Positions 8,759-16,974 of a stretch of 64,000 bases of DNA are shown in pieces. The stretch comes from Acidimicrobiales bacterium (GTDB taxonomy: Bacteria > Actinomycetota > Acidimicrobiia > Acidimicrobiales > SHLQ01): contig JAHDEJ010000016.1 of assembly GCA_020628865.1 (NCBI GenBank), forward strand, positions 34,903-98,902, read 5' to 3'. A program made the position numbers and the translations under genes. The notes beneath the pieces were generated by a model that saw only the letters and a list, made by a program, of their open reading frames with translations, was not told the DNA's origin and made no database searches. The first letter of the stretch is position 1, and each line of letters opens with the position of its first letter.

Positions 8759-10057
8759 TCAGACGTTGCGGCGCTGGATGCTGGGGCGGAGGATGTCGAC
8801 CAGTGCGTCAGCCACGTCCTCGAGCACCGATGCTTCGGTTGCCGCAATCGTCACCCGTACGCCGGGCGGGGCGTCGAGTCGATAGCGGACACCCGGACGG
8901 ATCGCGAAGCCCCGACGCTCCATTCCGGCAACCACGGCCGCTTCGTCCGTCACCGGGATCCACACGTTGAGACCCGACGATGACTCGACATCGACACCGC
9001 CGACCCTCAGACGTTCCACGAACGCCGAGCGCCTCGCCGCGTAAGAGGCGGCGGCGTGGTCGACCAACTGGCGATGACCGGGGGCACGGAGCATCGCCAC
9101 CACGGCGTGCTGGAGGATGTGGCTCACCCATCCCGTCCCCACGGACTGGCGCCCCCGCACCCGGCCAACCGTGGTCGCGTCCCCGACGAGGGCGGACACC
9201 CGAAGATCGGGGCCAAGCGACTTTGCGACACTGCGCACCACCGACCAGTTCGGGGCTCCGGAAGGAATGGTGGAATGGTGTGGCGCCCCGGACACCGGCC
9301 CGGCGTGATCGTCCTCGATCACCAACACGTGGGGGTGTGCGGCGAAGATCTCCCGCAGGATCGCTGCTCGCTCCGCGCCGATCGTCGCCCCGATCGGATT
9401 CTGTGCCCGCGGCGTGATCACGACGGCGCTCACGCCCGCAGCGATCGCCGCGTCGAGGGCTGCGGGATCCGGCCCTTGCGCATCGACCCGCAGCGGGACG
9501 GGCCGGAACCCCATGGCGGTCACGAGCTCGGTCACCGACGAGTAGCCGGGGTCTTCGATACCGACCGAATCACCGGGCCGGAGGTGCGCGGCCAGCACGC
9601 GTTCGATCCCATCGAGCGCACCGGCGACGACGGCGAGCTCCGCGGCGTCGATCTGGTCCGCCTCGAAGTCGTTGCGGAAGCACTCAGCCAGCGCCGGGAC
9701 GATCTGTTCCCGGCCGTAGAGCAGGGGTTCCGCCGGGACCTGAGCGAGCGCCGCCGACAGATCGGGCAGCAGGGCCGGATCCGGGTTCCCGTTGGCGACG
9801 TTGACGAGGTCGTCCGGGACCGGTTCGTCGATGTGCACCCGCACCGCCGGTTTTGCCGCCACGAAGGTGCCTCGTCGTCCCTCCCCCTGCACGAGACCTC
9901 GGGAGGCCAGGGCCTTGTACACGGCGGCAGCGGTGTTCGGGGCGAGACCCCGATCGGCAGCGAACTCCCGTACCGGCGGGAGGCGATCGCCGGGGGCCAG
10001 CTGGCCGGTCCGGATGTGTTGCTCGATCTCGGCCACGAGCTGATCGGCCTTTGCCAT
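8759..10057 (-). CDS. MocR/PdxR-type regulator (GntR HTH + aminotransferase domain)
   Basis: The 432-residue protein joins a GntR winged helix (about 1-70, with GDRLPPVREFA and NTAAAVYKALA) to a class I aminotransferase-like domain. PLP-site features are PRAQNPIG (216-223), D250 and the probable Schiff-base lysine K279 in SVAKSLGP. MocR regulators use PLP as effector and commonly control vitamin B6, GABA or amino-acid genes. The ATG at 10057 is preceded by AAGGAG at good spacing. It is divergent from the PNPOx-like gene, with a palindrome between them, so that gene is its likely target. Confidence 0.92.
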   Translation of the reverse strand: MAKADQLVAEIEQHIRTGQLAPGDRLPPVREFAADRGLAPNTAAAVYKALASRGLVQGEGRRGTFVAAKPAVRVHIDEPVPDDLVNVANGNPDPALLPDLSAALAQVPAEPLLYGREQIVPALAECFRNDFEADQIDAAELAVVAGALDGIERVLAAHLRPGDSVGIEDPGYSSVTELVTAMGFRPVPLRVDAQGPDPAALDAAIAAGVSAVVITPRAQNPIGATIGAERAAILREIFAAHPHVLVIEDDHAGPVSGAPHHSTIPSGAPNWSVVRSVAKSLGPDLRVSALVGDATTVGRVRGRQSVGTGWVSHILQHAVVAMLRAPGHRQLVDHAAASYAARRSAFVERLRVGGVDVESSSGLNVWIPVTDEAAVVAGMERRGFAIRPGVRYRLDAPPGVRVTIAATEASVLEDVADALVDILRPSIQRRNV

Positions 10058-10117
10058 CGATCTCCTTCCGGGTGCCACTTGCCATGACGCCACCATCTGC
10101 TACCGTCAGTCCATAGT

Positions 10118-10147
10118 AATACAAACCATGATTTGTAGCAATACATT
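10118..10147. promoter_or_regulatory. probable MocR operator between divergent genes
   Basis: The 107-nt divergent gap is unusually AT-rich. It holds the palindrome TACAAA-N6-TTTGTA (10120-10137) and a direct repeat AATACAAA (10118-10125) / AATACATT (10140-10147). MocR regulators are known to bind combinations of direct and inverted half-sites beside their own genes. The arrangement is seen; binding is inferred. Confidence 0.5.
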
Positions 10148-10164
10148 TAGTTGAGGAGCATCAC

Positions 10165-10830
10165 ATGGCCGATGAAGACGAACTCGCCGTCACGGACCGC
10201 ACCACGCTCAAGCGCATCCCCGAGCGTGGCCACTTCGACCGAGACACGCTGAACGCGATCATCGACGAGGCCATGATCTGCCACGTCGGCATCGTCGATG
10301 AACACGGACGTCCGGTCGTGATTCCCACCTTCCACGGACGAGATGGCGACGACCTCCTCCTTCACGGCTCCGCAGCCAGCCGTCTCCTTCGCACCGCCCG
10401 CAACAGCGAAATCTGCGTGACGATCACCCTCATCGACAGCCTGGTGATGGCCCGCACGGCGTTCCACCACTCGGCCAACTACCGCTCGGTCGTCATCTTC
10501 GGGGTCCCGGAGCAGATCACGGACGACGCCGAAGCGGACGCCGCGCTCAACACCCTGGTCGAGGCGCTCATCCCGGGCCGGATGGACGAGGTTCGCCCGA
10601 ACACGACCAAAGAGGTTCGGGCCACACTCACCCTCCGGCTGCCCATCACCGAGGCGTCCGCCAAGATCCGGAATGGCCCGCCCGTCGACGACGAAGAAGA
10701 CATGGACGCCGCCGTGTGGGCCGGCCTGCTTCCGGTCCACACCACCTTCGGCGAGCCGATCACGGCCGACGACATGCGCCACGACCTACCCCCATCCAAA
10801 TCCGCAGCCAACTACCGGAGGCCAGCATGA
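10165..10830 (+). CDS. pyridoxamine 5'-phosphate oxidase-like flavin protein
   Basis: The 221-residue protein is of the PNPOx-like FMN-binding split-barrel type (nitroimidazole-resistance-like subgroup): TTLKRIPERGHFDRDTLNAI leads into a barrel with CHVGIVDEHGRPVVIPT and LLHGSAASRLL. Relatives bind FMN, F420 or haem and reduce or protect small molecules. It is divergent from a PLP-sensing MocR regulator, which hints at B6 or amine metabolism. Its stop overlaps the next start in an ATGA junction (10827-10830), so the two genes are translationally coupled. Confidence 0.87.
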   Translation: MADEDELAVTDRTTLKRIPERGHFDRDTLNAIIDEAMICHVGIVDEHGRPVVIPTFHGRDGDDLLLHGSAASRLLRTARNSEICVTITLIDSLVMARTAFHHSANYRSVVIFGVPEQITDDAEADAALNTLVEALIPGRMDEVRPNTTKEVRATLTLRLPITEASAKIRNGPPVDDEEDMDAAVWAGLLPVHTTFGEPITADDMRHDLPPSKSAANYRRPA

Positions 10831-11453
10831 ACCGAATCGTCATTCTCGTGTTCGAGGAAGTCGACCTGCTCGACGTCGGCGGACCCTACGAGGTCTTCCT
10901 CACGGCCGATCGCATCCAGAACCGAACGAGCGGCGAGTCCATCTTCGAGGTGATCGTCGCCTCACCCGATGGAGCCCCGGTCACGTCGTATGGCGGGATG
11001 GGGCTCGTCCCCCAGCGCTCCGTCGACGAGATCGACCACGCCGACGTGATCGTGATTCCCGGCGCCATCGCCATCGAGACCGTGTGTGCGACCGAGTCGG
11101 TGCGCGCCGCCGTCGCCGCGCTCATCGAGCGATCGACGATCGCCACGTCGGTCTGCACCGGCGCCTTCCTCCTGGCCGATCAGGGCGTCCTCGCCGGCCG
11201 CCCCTGGACCACGCACTTCGAGGACGTCGACGACCTCGCTGTCCGAAGCGGGTCCAACGACGGACGGGCGCTGGTCCGATGGGTCGACACCGGCGACGTC
11301 GTCACGGCCGGTGGCCTGAGCAGCGGCATCGCCATGTCGTTGCACATGGTCGAGCGCCTCGCCGATCGGGAGCTCGCCGTCGCCACGGCACGACAGATCG
11401 AATACGAATGGGATCCAGACGCCGGCGTGACGGCCGCCGGGGGTGCCGGCTGA
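10827..11453 (+). CDS. DJ-1/PfpI family protein
   Basis: The 208-residue protein has the DJ-1/PfpI fold with the nucleophile-elbow cysteine in TSVCTGAFLLA (about residue 110) and an N-terminal VFEEVDLLDVGGPYEVF segment typical of the isonitrile hydratase/AraC-ligand-domain-like branch. No DNA-binding domain is attached. Members hydrate isonitriles, act as glyoxalases or have unknown chemistry. Start at 10827 overlaps the upstream stop (ATGA). It probably works with the PNPOx-like protein under MocR control. Confidence 0.85.
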   Translation: MNRIVILVFEEVDLLDVGGPYEVFLTADRIQNRTSGESIFEVIVASPDGAPVTSYGGMGLVPQRSVDEIDHADVIVIPGAIAIETVCATESVRAAVAALIERSTIATSVCTGAFLLADQGVLAGRPWTTHFEDVDDLAVRSGSNDGRALVRWVDTGDVVTAGGLSSGIAMSLHMVERLADRELAVATARQIEYEWDPDAGVTAAGGAG

Positions 11454-11494
11454 CGCCCGCGCCGCAGCATCGGGGCGCGCCGTAGGCTGCTCCG

Positions 11495-12652
11495 ATGTAT
11501 CGCTTCGCCTACCTCGCCTACGGCCTCTTCGTGGCGAGCGCTGGCGTCACCTTCGTGTTCCTCGAGGACATCGAGAGCGACTTCGGGATCTCACCGCTCG
11601 GCATCGGTGCGATCTCGGCGATGAGCTTTCTCGTTGCGCTCGTGGTCGCGCTCGGGCTCAGCCCGCTCGGCGATCGTGGACGCGTCACCGAGTTGGCGGT
11701 CGGCGCCTTCATCTCGGCCGCCATCGGCAACATCTGGCTTGGCCTCGCGAGCAGTTTCTGGGAGTTCTTCGTCGCCCGCGGGCTGGCCAGCCTCGGCATC
11801 GGCCTCTTCGCAATCGCCGCACGCAAGGCCCTGATCGGCGACAGCATCGACGGCAGCGCCGAGAAGCTCGGCGGCCTCATCTCGGCCGCGGTGGCCGGCT
11901 TCCTGCTCGGGCCGGCGCTCGGCGCCTGGTTGGAGCAGTACGGCGGCATGCTCACGCCCTATCTGGTTCTGACCGTCGGCCTGCTGTTGTGCGCGGTGCC
12001 ATCGATCATCTGGCTGCGCCGAACCCCGATCGCCACCTCGGCCGTCACCACGACGAGGGCGATGGTGCCGCTGCTCAAGCTGCCCCTGATGCGCGCCGCC
12101 GTTGCGTCGCACACCGCGGTGTTCCTGAACATCGGGGTATTCGACTCCACGGTCGACGAACTCCTCACGGACCTCGGTGCCGGCAACACGCAGGTGGCGC
12201 TCATCCTCGTGCTCATCGGCTCCCCGCTGCTGATCGTGCCGAGCCTGGCGGGACGCTTCGTCGACTCGCACCCCAACCCCCGACGCGTCCTGCTGCTGGC
12301 CCACCTGCTGTTCGTGCCGATCGTCCTCGGCCTCAGCGCCTCGACGACCATCCTCTTCTTCGTCGTGCTCTCGTTCACCCAGACGACGATCGAGAGCGTC
12401 GTCTTCCCGTCGAGCGCCCGGGTCGCCGTCAACCAAACCGGTGCGCAGGAGTCGGCCATCGGTCAGGGCCTGCTCGATTCTGCAGGTCAGCTCGCCGCAT
12501 CGATCTCGGCGTTCCTCGCCCCGGTCCTGTACGACCTGACCGACGGGCCATTGGGCTCGTTCGGCATGTCGGGGACGGCGGCCTTGCTCCTGCTGATCTA
12601 CTCGTGGACGCAAATCCGCATCGGCACGCGGGTGGAACCAGCGGTCGCCTGA
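11495..12652 (+). CDS. MFS transporter
   Basis: The 385-residue protein has roughly 12 hydrophobic helices and the loop motif LGDRGRVTE (about 55-63) between helices 2 and 3, which corresponds to the MFS motif A. It probably exports or imports a small solute by proton coupling. It follows the DJ-1-like gene after 41 nt on the same strand and may belong to the same transcription unit. Substrate unknown. The TauE/SafE gene is convergent, 8 nt away. Confidence 0.85.
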   Translation: MYRFAYLAYGLFVASAGVTFVFLEDIESDFGISPLGIGAISAMSFLVALVVALGLSPLGDRGRVTELAVGAFISAAIGNIWLGLASSFWEFFVARGLASLGIGLFAIAARKALIGDSIDGSAEKLGGLISAAVAGFLLGPALGAWLEQYGGMLTPYLVLTVGLLLCAVPSIIWLRRTPIATSAVTTTRAMVPLLKLPLMRAAVASHTAVFLNIGVFDSTVDELLTDLGAGNTQVALILVLIGSPLLIVPSLAGRFVDSHPNPRRVLLLAHLLFVPIVLGLSASTTILFFVVLSFTQTTIESVVFPSSARVAVNQTGAQESAIGQGLLDSAGQLAASISAFLAPVLYDLTDGPLGSFGMSGTAALLLLIYSWTQIRIGTRVEPAVA

Positions 12653-12660
12653 CCTTGGTC

Positions 12661-13419
12661 TCAGAGCGCCCGGACGATCAGCGGGACCCCGGCGGCAACG
12701 AGACCGGCGGCAAGCAACGCAAGAACCACCCGCTCGCTCATCCGTCCGGCCAACCGAGCTCCGGTGAGCGAACCCACGATCGCGCCGGCGATCATCACAG
12801 CCGCGCTCCCCCACCGCACGTTGCCGGCGAGCGCATGGCCGACCGAGCCGGCGGCACCGGTCGTCATCGATGTTGCCGCCGTGGTGGCCGCCGCCCGATG
12901 CGGGCCCATCCGCTGGACTCGCGCCATGAACGGAACGGTGAGCAGGCCCCCGCCCACACCGAACATGCCGGAGAGGAGACCGATCGCCCCACCGAGCCCC
13001 AGCAGTGGCCCTCGTTGCGTCGGACGCTCCTCCGGGGCCACACCGCGTCGCGAGTGCACGACCAGCACGAAGACGGCCAGACCGATCAAGAGGAAGCCGA
13101 GCACCGCGATGAACAGATCCGAATCGACCCGACCGGCCAGCTGCCAGCCGGCCAGCAGGGCAATGGGGACGGCGCCGAGTGCGAACCATCCGGCGACAGG
13201 ACGCGCCACGAGACCCTGTCGGTCGTACGCCGCTGCACCGGTGGCCCCGATCACGGCGAGCGCCACTGCGCCGGTGCCGACCGCCTCGACGCCTTCGAAG
13301 CCGAACAGCAGCACCATGCCGGGGATCAGCACGAACCCACCGCCGGCACCGATCACGGTTCCATAGGTGCCGACCATCGCCGCAAGGGCAAACAGTCCGA
13401 GCGCGGTCGCCACATCCAT
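12661..13419 (-). CDS. TauE/SafE family sulfite/anion exporter-like permease
   Basis: The 252-residue protein begins MDVATALGLFALAAMVGTYG and has about eight membrane helices with two glycine-rich repeats, IGAGGGFVLIPGMVL near the N-terminus and MFGVGGGLLTVPFM in the second half; these are diagnostic of TauE/SafE (DUF81) permeases. The ATG at 13419 was selected because the upstream open frame is antisense to the rhodanese. Family members move sulfite, sulfoacetate or other organosulfur anions. It is divergent from the rhodanese (72-nt gap), which fits a shared sulfur or selenium theme. Confidence 0.88.
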   Translation of the reverse strand: MDVATALGLFALAAMVGTYGTVIGAGGGFVLIPGMVLLFGFEGVEAVGTGAVALAVIGATGAAAYDRQGLVARPVAGWFALGAVPIALLAGWQLAGRVDSDLFIAVLGFLLIGLAVFVLVVHSRRGVAPEERPTQRGPLLGLGGAIGLLSGMFGVGGGLLTVPFMARVQRMGPHRAAATTAATSMTTGAAGSVGHALAGNVRWGSAAVMIAGAIVGSLTGARLAGRMSERVVLALLAAGLVAAGVPLIVRAL

Positions 13420-13491
13420 CGGCCGCACGCTAGGCCGTTTTCCTGACTCGACCCGCTGTGGAAGGATCGACGGTGACGAAGGAGGAGCCGC

Positions 13492-13902
13492 ATGCCCATC
13501 AAGCCGGTGTCCGAGCTGATCGCCGAAGCCCGCAAGGAACTCGACAACCACTCGCCCGAGGAAGCGAAGCGTCGGGTCGACGAGGAGGGGGCGCAGCTCA
13601 TCGACATTCGCGACGTTCGGGAGTTGCAGCGCGAGGGCGTCATCCCCGGCGCCGTGCATGCGCCCCGCGGCATGCTCGAGTTCTGGATCGATCCCGCGTC
13701 GCCGTACTTCAAGCCGATGTTCGAAGAGGACAAGGAGTTCGTCCTCTATTGAGCGTCTGGTGGGCGGACAAGTTTGTCCGCAAAGACCCTGAAGGACATG
13801 GGACTTCCCCGCGTCTCCCACATCGAGAGCGGGTTCGGCGGCTGGCGCGACGCAGGTCTGCCGGTGGTGGACTACGACACGTGGAAGGCACAGCGAAGCT
13901 GA
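13492..13902 (+). CDS. rhodanese-domain protein, probable selenoprotein (TGA = Sec87)
   Basis: The frame from ATG 13492 has a TGA at 13750-13752, but the same frame then continues without a break for 49 more codons to a TGA at 13900, giving the rest of a rhodanese domain. The TGA falls exactly where the catalytic cysteine is expected: EFVLY-U-ASGGRT matches the family loop C-x-x-G-x-R-[ST]. Downstream come LSAKTLKDMG, HIESGFGGW and RDAGLPV, all typical rhodanese C-terminal features. A perfect stem-loop starts 11 nt after the TGA (next entry). With read-through the protein is 136 residues. Rhodaneses transfer sulfane sulfur; a Sec version could act in redox or selenium chemistry. Conventional annotation would truncate it at 86 residues or call a pseudogene. 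The next gene starts 7 nt later. Confidence 0.85.
13764..13781 (+). promoter_or_regulatory. candidate bacterial SECIS hairpin
   Basis: GCGGACA (13764-13770) and TGTCCGC (13775-13781) form a perfect 7-bp stem closed by the tetraloop AGTT. It starts 11 nt after the in-frame TGA. The spacing, a short apical loop and a G within the first two loop bases agree with the bacterial SECIS consensus that recruits SelB. GGT (13759-13761) and ACC (13786-13788) could extend it beyond an internal loop. Confidence 0.75.
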
Positions 13903-13909
13903 CGACCGG

Positions 13910-14656
13910 ATGACCGAACCAACTCCCTCTGCGGCCGCCATCGCCGCACTCGCGCCCACCGGAATCCTCCGCGCCGGGATCAACCTCAGCAACTTCCTCC
14001 TGGTCACACATCAGGAGGAAGACGGCACGCCGGTCGGCGTGTCCCCCGACATCGCCCGAGCGCTCGCAGCGAATCTCGGTGTGCCCATCGAACTCGTCAC
14101 CTTTCCGCATCCCGGTCTTCTCGCCGACGCCGCAACCGAGGACCGATGGGACATCGGCAACATCGGCGCCGACCCGGCCCGGGCCGAACACATCGACTTC
14201 TCGCCGCCCTATGCCGAGATCGAGGCGACGTACCTGGTGCGCAGCGGCGCGGCCTTCCAAACGATTGCGGACGTCGACCGACCCGGTGTCACCATCTCGT
14301 GCAAGGCACGCGCCGCCTACGCGCTTTGGCTCGAGCGACACATCGAGCACGCGACGCTCCTTCAAACCGACACGATCGACGAATCGATCGCCGCGTTCCA
14401 CGACGGTCGCGCCGATGCCGTCGGCTGTCTTCGCCCTCGCCTGCTCGATGAGTTGAGCGACACGTCGAACGTCCGCCTGCTCGAGGGCCGTTTCATGCGG
14501 GTGCTCCAAGCGGTCGGCACGCCGGCGGGTCGAGGGGCGGCCGGAATCGAGCATCTGTCAGCGTTCGTCCGCCACGCCGTCGACTCGGGGCTTGTCGAAT
14601 CGCTCATCGAACAACACGCCGTCCAGGGACGACTCGGCGTGGCCCGCGACGCATGA
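13910..14656 (+). CDS. solute-binding (SBP family 3)-like protein without signal peptide
   Basis: The 248-residue protein has the type 3 periplasmic-binding fold: GILRAGINLSNFLL, then GVSPDIARALAANLGVPIEL and WDIGNIGADPARAEHIDFSPPY. Such domains bind amino acids or other small solutes. No signal peptide or lipobox is visible at the N-terminus (MTEPTPSAAAIAAL), so it is probably cytoplasmic, unlike transport-associated members. It starts 7 nt after the rhodanese stop and overlaps the aldo/keto reductase by 4 nt (ATGA), so the three genes look like one operon. Ligand unknown. Confidence 0.8.
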   Translation: MTEPTPSAAAIAALAPTGILRAGINLSNFLLVTHQEEDGTPVGVSPDIARALAANLGVPIELVTFPHPGLLADAATEDRWDIGNIGADPARAEHIDFSPPYAEIEATYLVRSGAAFQTIADVDRPGVTISCKARAAYALWLERHIEHATLLQTDTIDESIAAFHDGRADAVGCLRPRLLDELSDTSNVRLLEGRFMRVLQAVGTPAGRGAAGIEHLSAFVRHAVDSGLVESLIEQHAVQGRLGVARDA

Positions 14657-15666
14657 CCGTGCCATCACCCGTCGATCCACGGTCCGTGCCGGTGCGGACG
14701 CTCCGGTCCGGGGCGCAGCTGCCGGCCATCGGTCTGGGAACGTTCGGATCGGATCATGTGTCCGCCGACATCGTGGGCTCGGCCGTTCGGACCGCGATCG
14801 ATATCGGGTACCGCCACATCGACTGCGCGTCCGTGTACGACAACGAACGAGCGGTGGGCGCAGCCATCTCCGCCGCCGTGGCCGACGGCGTTGTCGCCCG
14901 AGGCGAACTCTGGATCAGCTCGAAGGTCTGGAACGATGAGCACGATGACGTCGCTGCCGCGTGCGAGCGATCGATCCGCGATCTCGGCGTCGAGCATCTC
15001 GACAACTATCTGGTCCACTGGCCGTTCCCGAACCATCACCCGCCCGGCTGCGACATCGACGAACGGAATCCGAATGCCGTGCCCTACTCGCACGACCGTT
15101 TCATGGCCACGTGGGCACAGATGGAATCGCTGGTCGAGCGCGGTCTGGTTCGCCACGTCGGCACGTCGAACATGACGGTCGCAAAGCTGGAGTTGCTCGT
15201 CGCCGATGCGCACATCCAACCGACCGTCAACCAGATGGAGCTCCACCCGCACTTTCAGCAGCCGGAACTCTTCGAGTGGCTGCAGGAGCGGCAGATCGTC
15301 CCGATTGGCTTCTGTCCGATCGGCTCACCGCAGCGCCCGGAGCGAGACACGACGCCGGAGGACTCGGCCCCGACGGAGGATGCCGCGGTGCGCACGGTTG
15401 CCGAGCGGCTCGGCGTGCACCCGGCCGTCGTCTGCGTGAAGTGGGCGGAGCAGCGCGGCCAGATTCCCATTCCGTTCTCGACCACACCCCGCAACATGGC
15501 GGCGAACCTCGAGGCGGTCACGACGGCGCCGCTGACCGATGACGAAATGGCGATGCTGACAGCGGCCGATCGCAACTGCCGACTGATCAAGGGCCAGGTG
15601 TTCCTCTGGCGCGACGGCCAGCCGTGGACGGATCTCTGGGACGAAGACGGGACGATCGCCGGCTGA
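14653..15666 (+). CDS. aldo/keto reductase
   Basis: The 337-residue enzyme is an NAD(P)H-dependent AKR. The catalytic tetrad is recognisable: D in GYRHIDCASVYDNE with Y a few residues later, K in WISSKVWN and H in LVHWPFP. The start matches the family N-terminus (TLRSGAQLPAIGLGTFG). Family members reduce aldehydes, ketones and sugar carbonyls in the cytoplasm. The overlap with the SBP-like gene suggests coupled synthesis. It is convergent with the alditol oxidase gene, 12 nt away, which oxidises the product class (polyols) of such reductases. Confidence 0.92.
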   Translation: MTVPSPVDPRSVPVRTLRSGAQLPAIGLGTFGSDHVSADIVGSAVRTAIDIGYRHIDCASVYDNERAVGAAISAAVADGVVARGELWISSKVWNDEHDDVAAACERSIRDLGVEHLDNYLVHWPFPNHHPPGCDIDERNPNAVPYSHDRFMATWAQMESLVERGLVRHVGTSNMTVAKLELLVADAHIQPTVNQMELHPHFQQPELFEWLQERQIVPIGFCPIGSPQRPERDTTPEDSAPTEDAAVRTVAERLGVHPAVVCVKWAEQRGQIPIPFSTTPRNMAANLEAVTTAPLTDDEMAMLTAADRNCRLIKGQVFLWRDGQPWTDLWDEDGTIAG

Positions 15667-15678
15667 GGCCGTGTTGGG

Positions 15679-16911
15679 TCAGCTTCGGAAGATCCGGTCG
15701 AACCACTCGTTGCGAAAGCGACCCTCGGGATCGAGGTCGTCCGCCAGTCCGATGAATGCATCGGCGTGTTCGTACTCGCCGAGCACATCGGGACCGAACG
15801 GCGCCACCTTGCCCCAATGGGCCCGCACACCGAATGGTTCGAGGGCCCGCCACACGGCCGATGCGGCGGACGCAGCCATGTCGTTGTCGAGCACCCAGGT
15901 GAAGTGGAAGGCGACCGAATCCCGACCCTGATGCGGACTCATCCAAAGATCGTCGGAGGCCACCGTCCGGACCTCGCTGATGAGCAGCGCGTCTCGCATG
16001 ACGGCCTCGATGGAGCAGAGCGCCCGGGCGGCGTCGGGCAGGTGCCGTCGATCGATGAAGAACTCGGACTGCACCTCGTCGCCCGCACTCGGCGTGAACC
16101 CGAGTTTGAAGTGCGGGAGCCGGTCCGCCCAACTCCCGATGATGCCCCGCTGTTCGGTGCAGGCATCGGCCGACAGCGCCCGGATCGGATGTCGATCGAC
16201 GGCACTCGGCGGTGACCCGAGGACGTCTTCGGGGAGCGGCCGGGCGGCATCGGACTTGATCCAAAGCTGTTCGATCGTCGTGTCCCACCGGGTGAAGGCG
16301 CTGGTGCTGTCGCCGAGTGCGCTTATCGCGTCGAAGTTCGCCGCCCACTCCTCGATGTTCAGGTCCTCGTGGACCTGCTGGTGCATGGACCAGGACGGTT
16401 GGAGGTCGAGCGTGATTCCGGTGACCACGCCGAGGGCCCCGAGTCCCACGACGGTTCCGGCGAAGCGTGGATCGTCACGACCGACCGTGATGACGTCGCC
16501 GCTCGCCAGCAGGAGCTCGACGCTTCGAACGGCTGTGGCGAGGTTGCCGTTGGTGTCGCCGGATCCGTGGGTTCCGGTTGCCACCGCCCCCGCCACCGAG
16601 ATGTGCGGTAGCGAGGCCAGGTTGTGCACGGCGAGGTCGTACGCCCCGAGTTCGGGGATGAGCGCGCCGTAGGTGACGGCGCCACGGATCTGGACCGAGG
16701 CCGCGGCGGGGTCGATGTGGGCGGACGTGGGCAGGCCGGTCAGGTCGACGATCACGTCGCCGTCGGCGCAGGCGTTGAACGAGTGGCGGGTGGACAGGGC
16801 CCGGACCCGATCGGCTCCGGCAACGATCGAGCGAAGTTCATCGACATCGGCCGGCCGGACGATCGAGCCGGCGTACTCGTGATTTTCGGCCCAGTTCCGT
16901 TGCTGTCCCAT
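15679..16911 (-). CDS. alditol oxidase (FAD, VAO family)
   Basis: The 410-residue flavoprotein resembles Streptomyces alditol oxidase AldO along its length. H43 in STRHSFN corresponds to the histidine that carries covalent FAD; VAGAVATGTHGSG and GALGVVTGITLDL form the FAD domain; LPHFKLGFTPSAGDEVQSE and HWGKV mark the substrate domain. AldO-type enzymes oxidise terminal hydroxyls of polyols (xylitol, sorbitol) with oxygen, producing aldose and hydrogen peroxide. ATG 16911 gives AldO-like length. No secretion signal is seen. A related arabinono/gulonolactone oxidase cannot be excluded. Confidence 0.87.
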   Translation of the reverse strand: MGQQRNWAENHEYAGSIVRPADVDELRSIVAGADRVRALSTRHSFNACADGDVIVDLTGLPTSAHIDPAAASVQIRGAVTYGALIPELGAYDLAVHNLASLPHISVAGAVATGTHGSGDTNGNLATAVRSVELLLASGDVITVGRDDPRFAGTVVGLGALGVVTGITLDLQPSWSMHQQVHEDLNIEEWAANFDAISALGDSTSAFTRWDTTIEQLWIKSDAARPLPEDVLGSPPSAVDRHPIRALSADACTEQRGIIGSWADRLPHFKLGFTPSAGDEVQSEFFIDRRHLPDAARALCSIEAVMRDALLISEVRTVASDDLWMSPHQGRDSVAFHFTWVLDNDMAASAASAVWRALEPFGVRAHWGKVAPFGPDVLGEYEHADAFIGLADDLDPEGRFRNEWFDRIFRS

Positions 16912-16974
16912 CGCCGAACTCTTGCACATGGAACCGCAGGGATGTCGTTCACCCGAGCGGCTACGGTCGTGGCC

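Noticed and set aside
13750..13752. Rhodanese as a pseudogene or truncated 86-residue protein
   Set aside because: The frame after the TGA is intact and conserved, the TGA is exactly at the nucleophile, and a SECIS-like hairpin follows; decay is the weaker explanation. It stays the fallback if the genome lacks Sec machinery.
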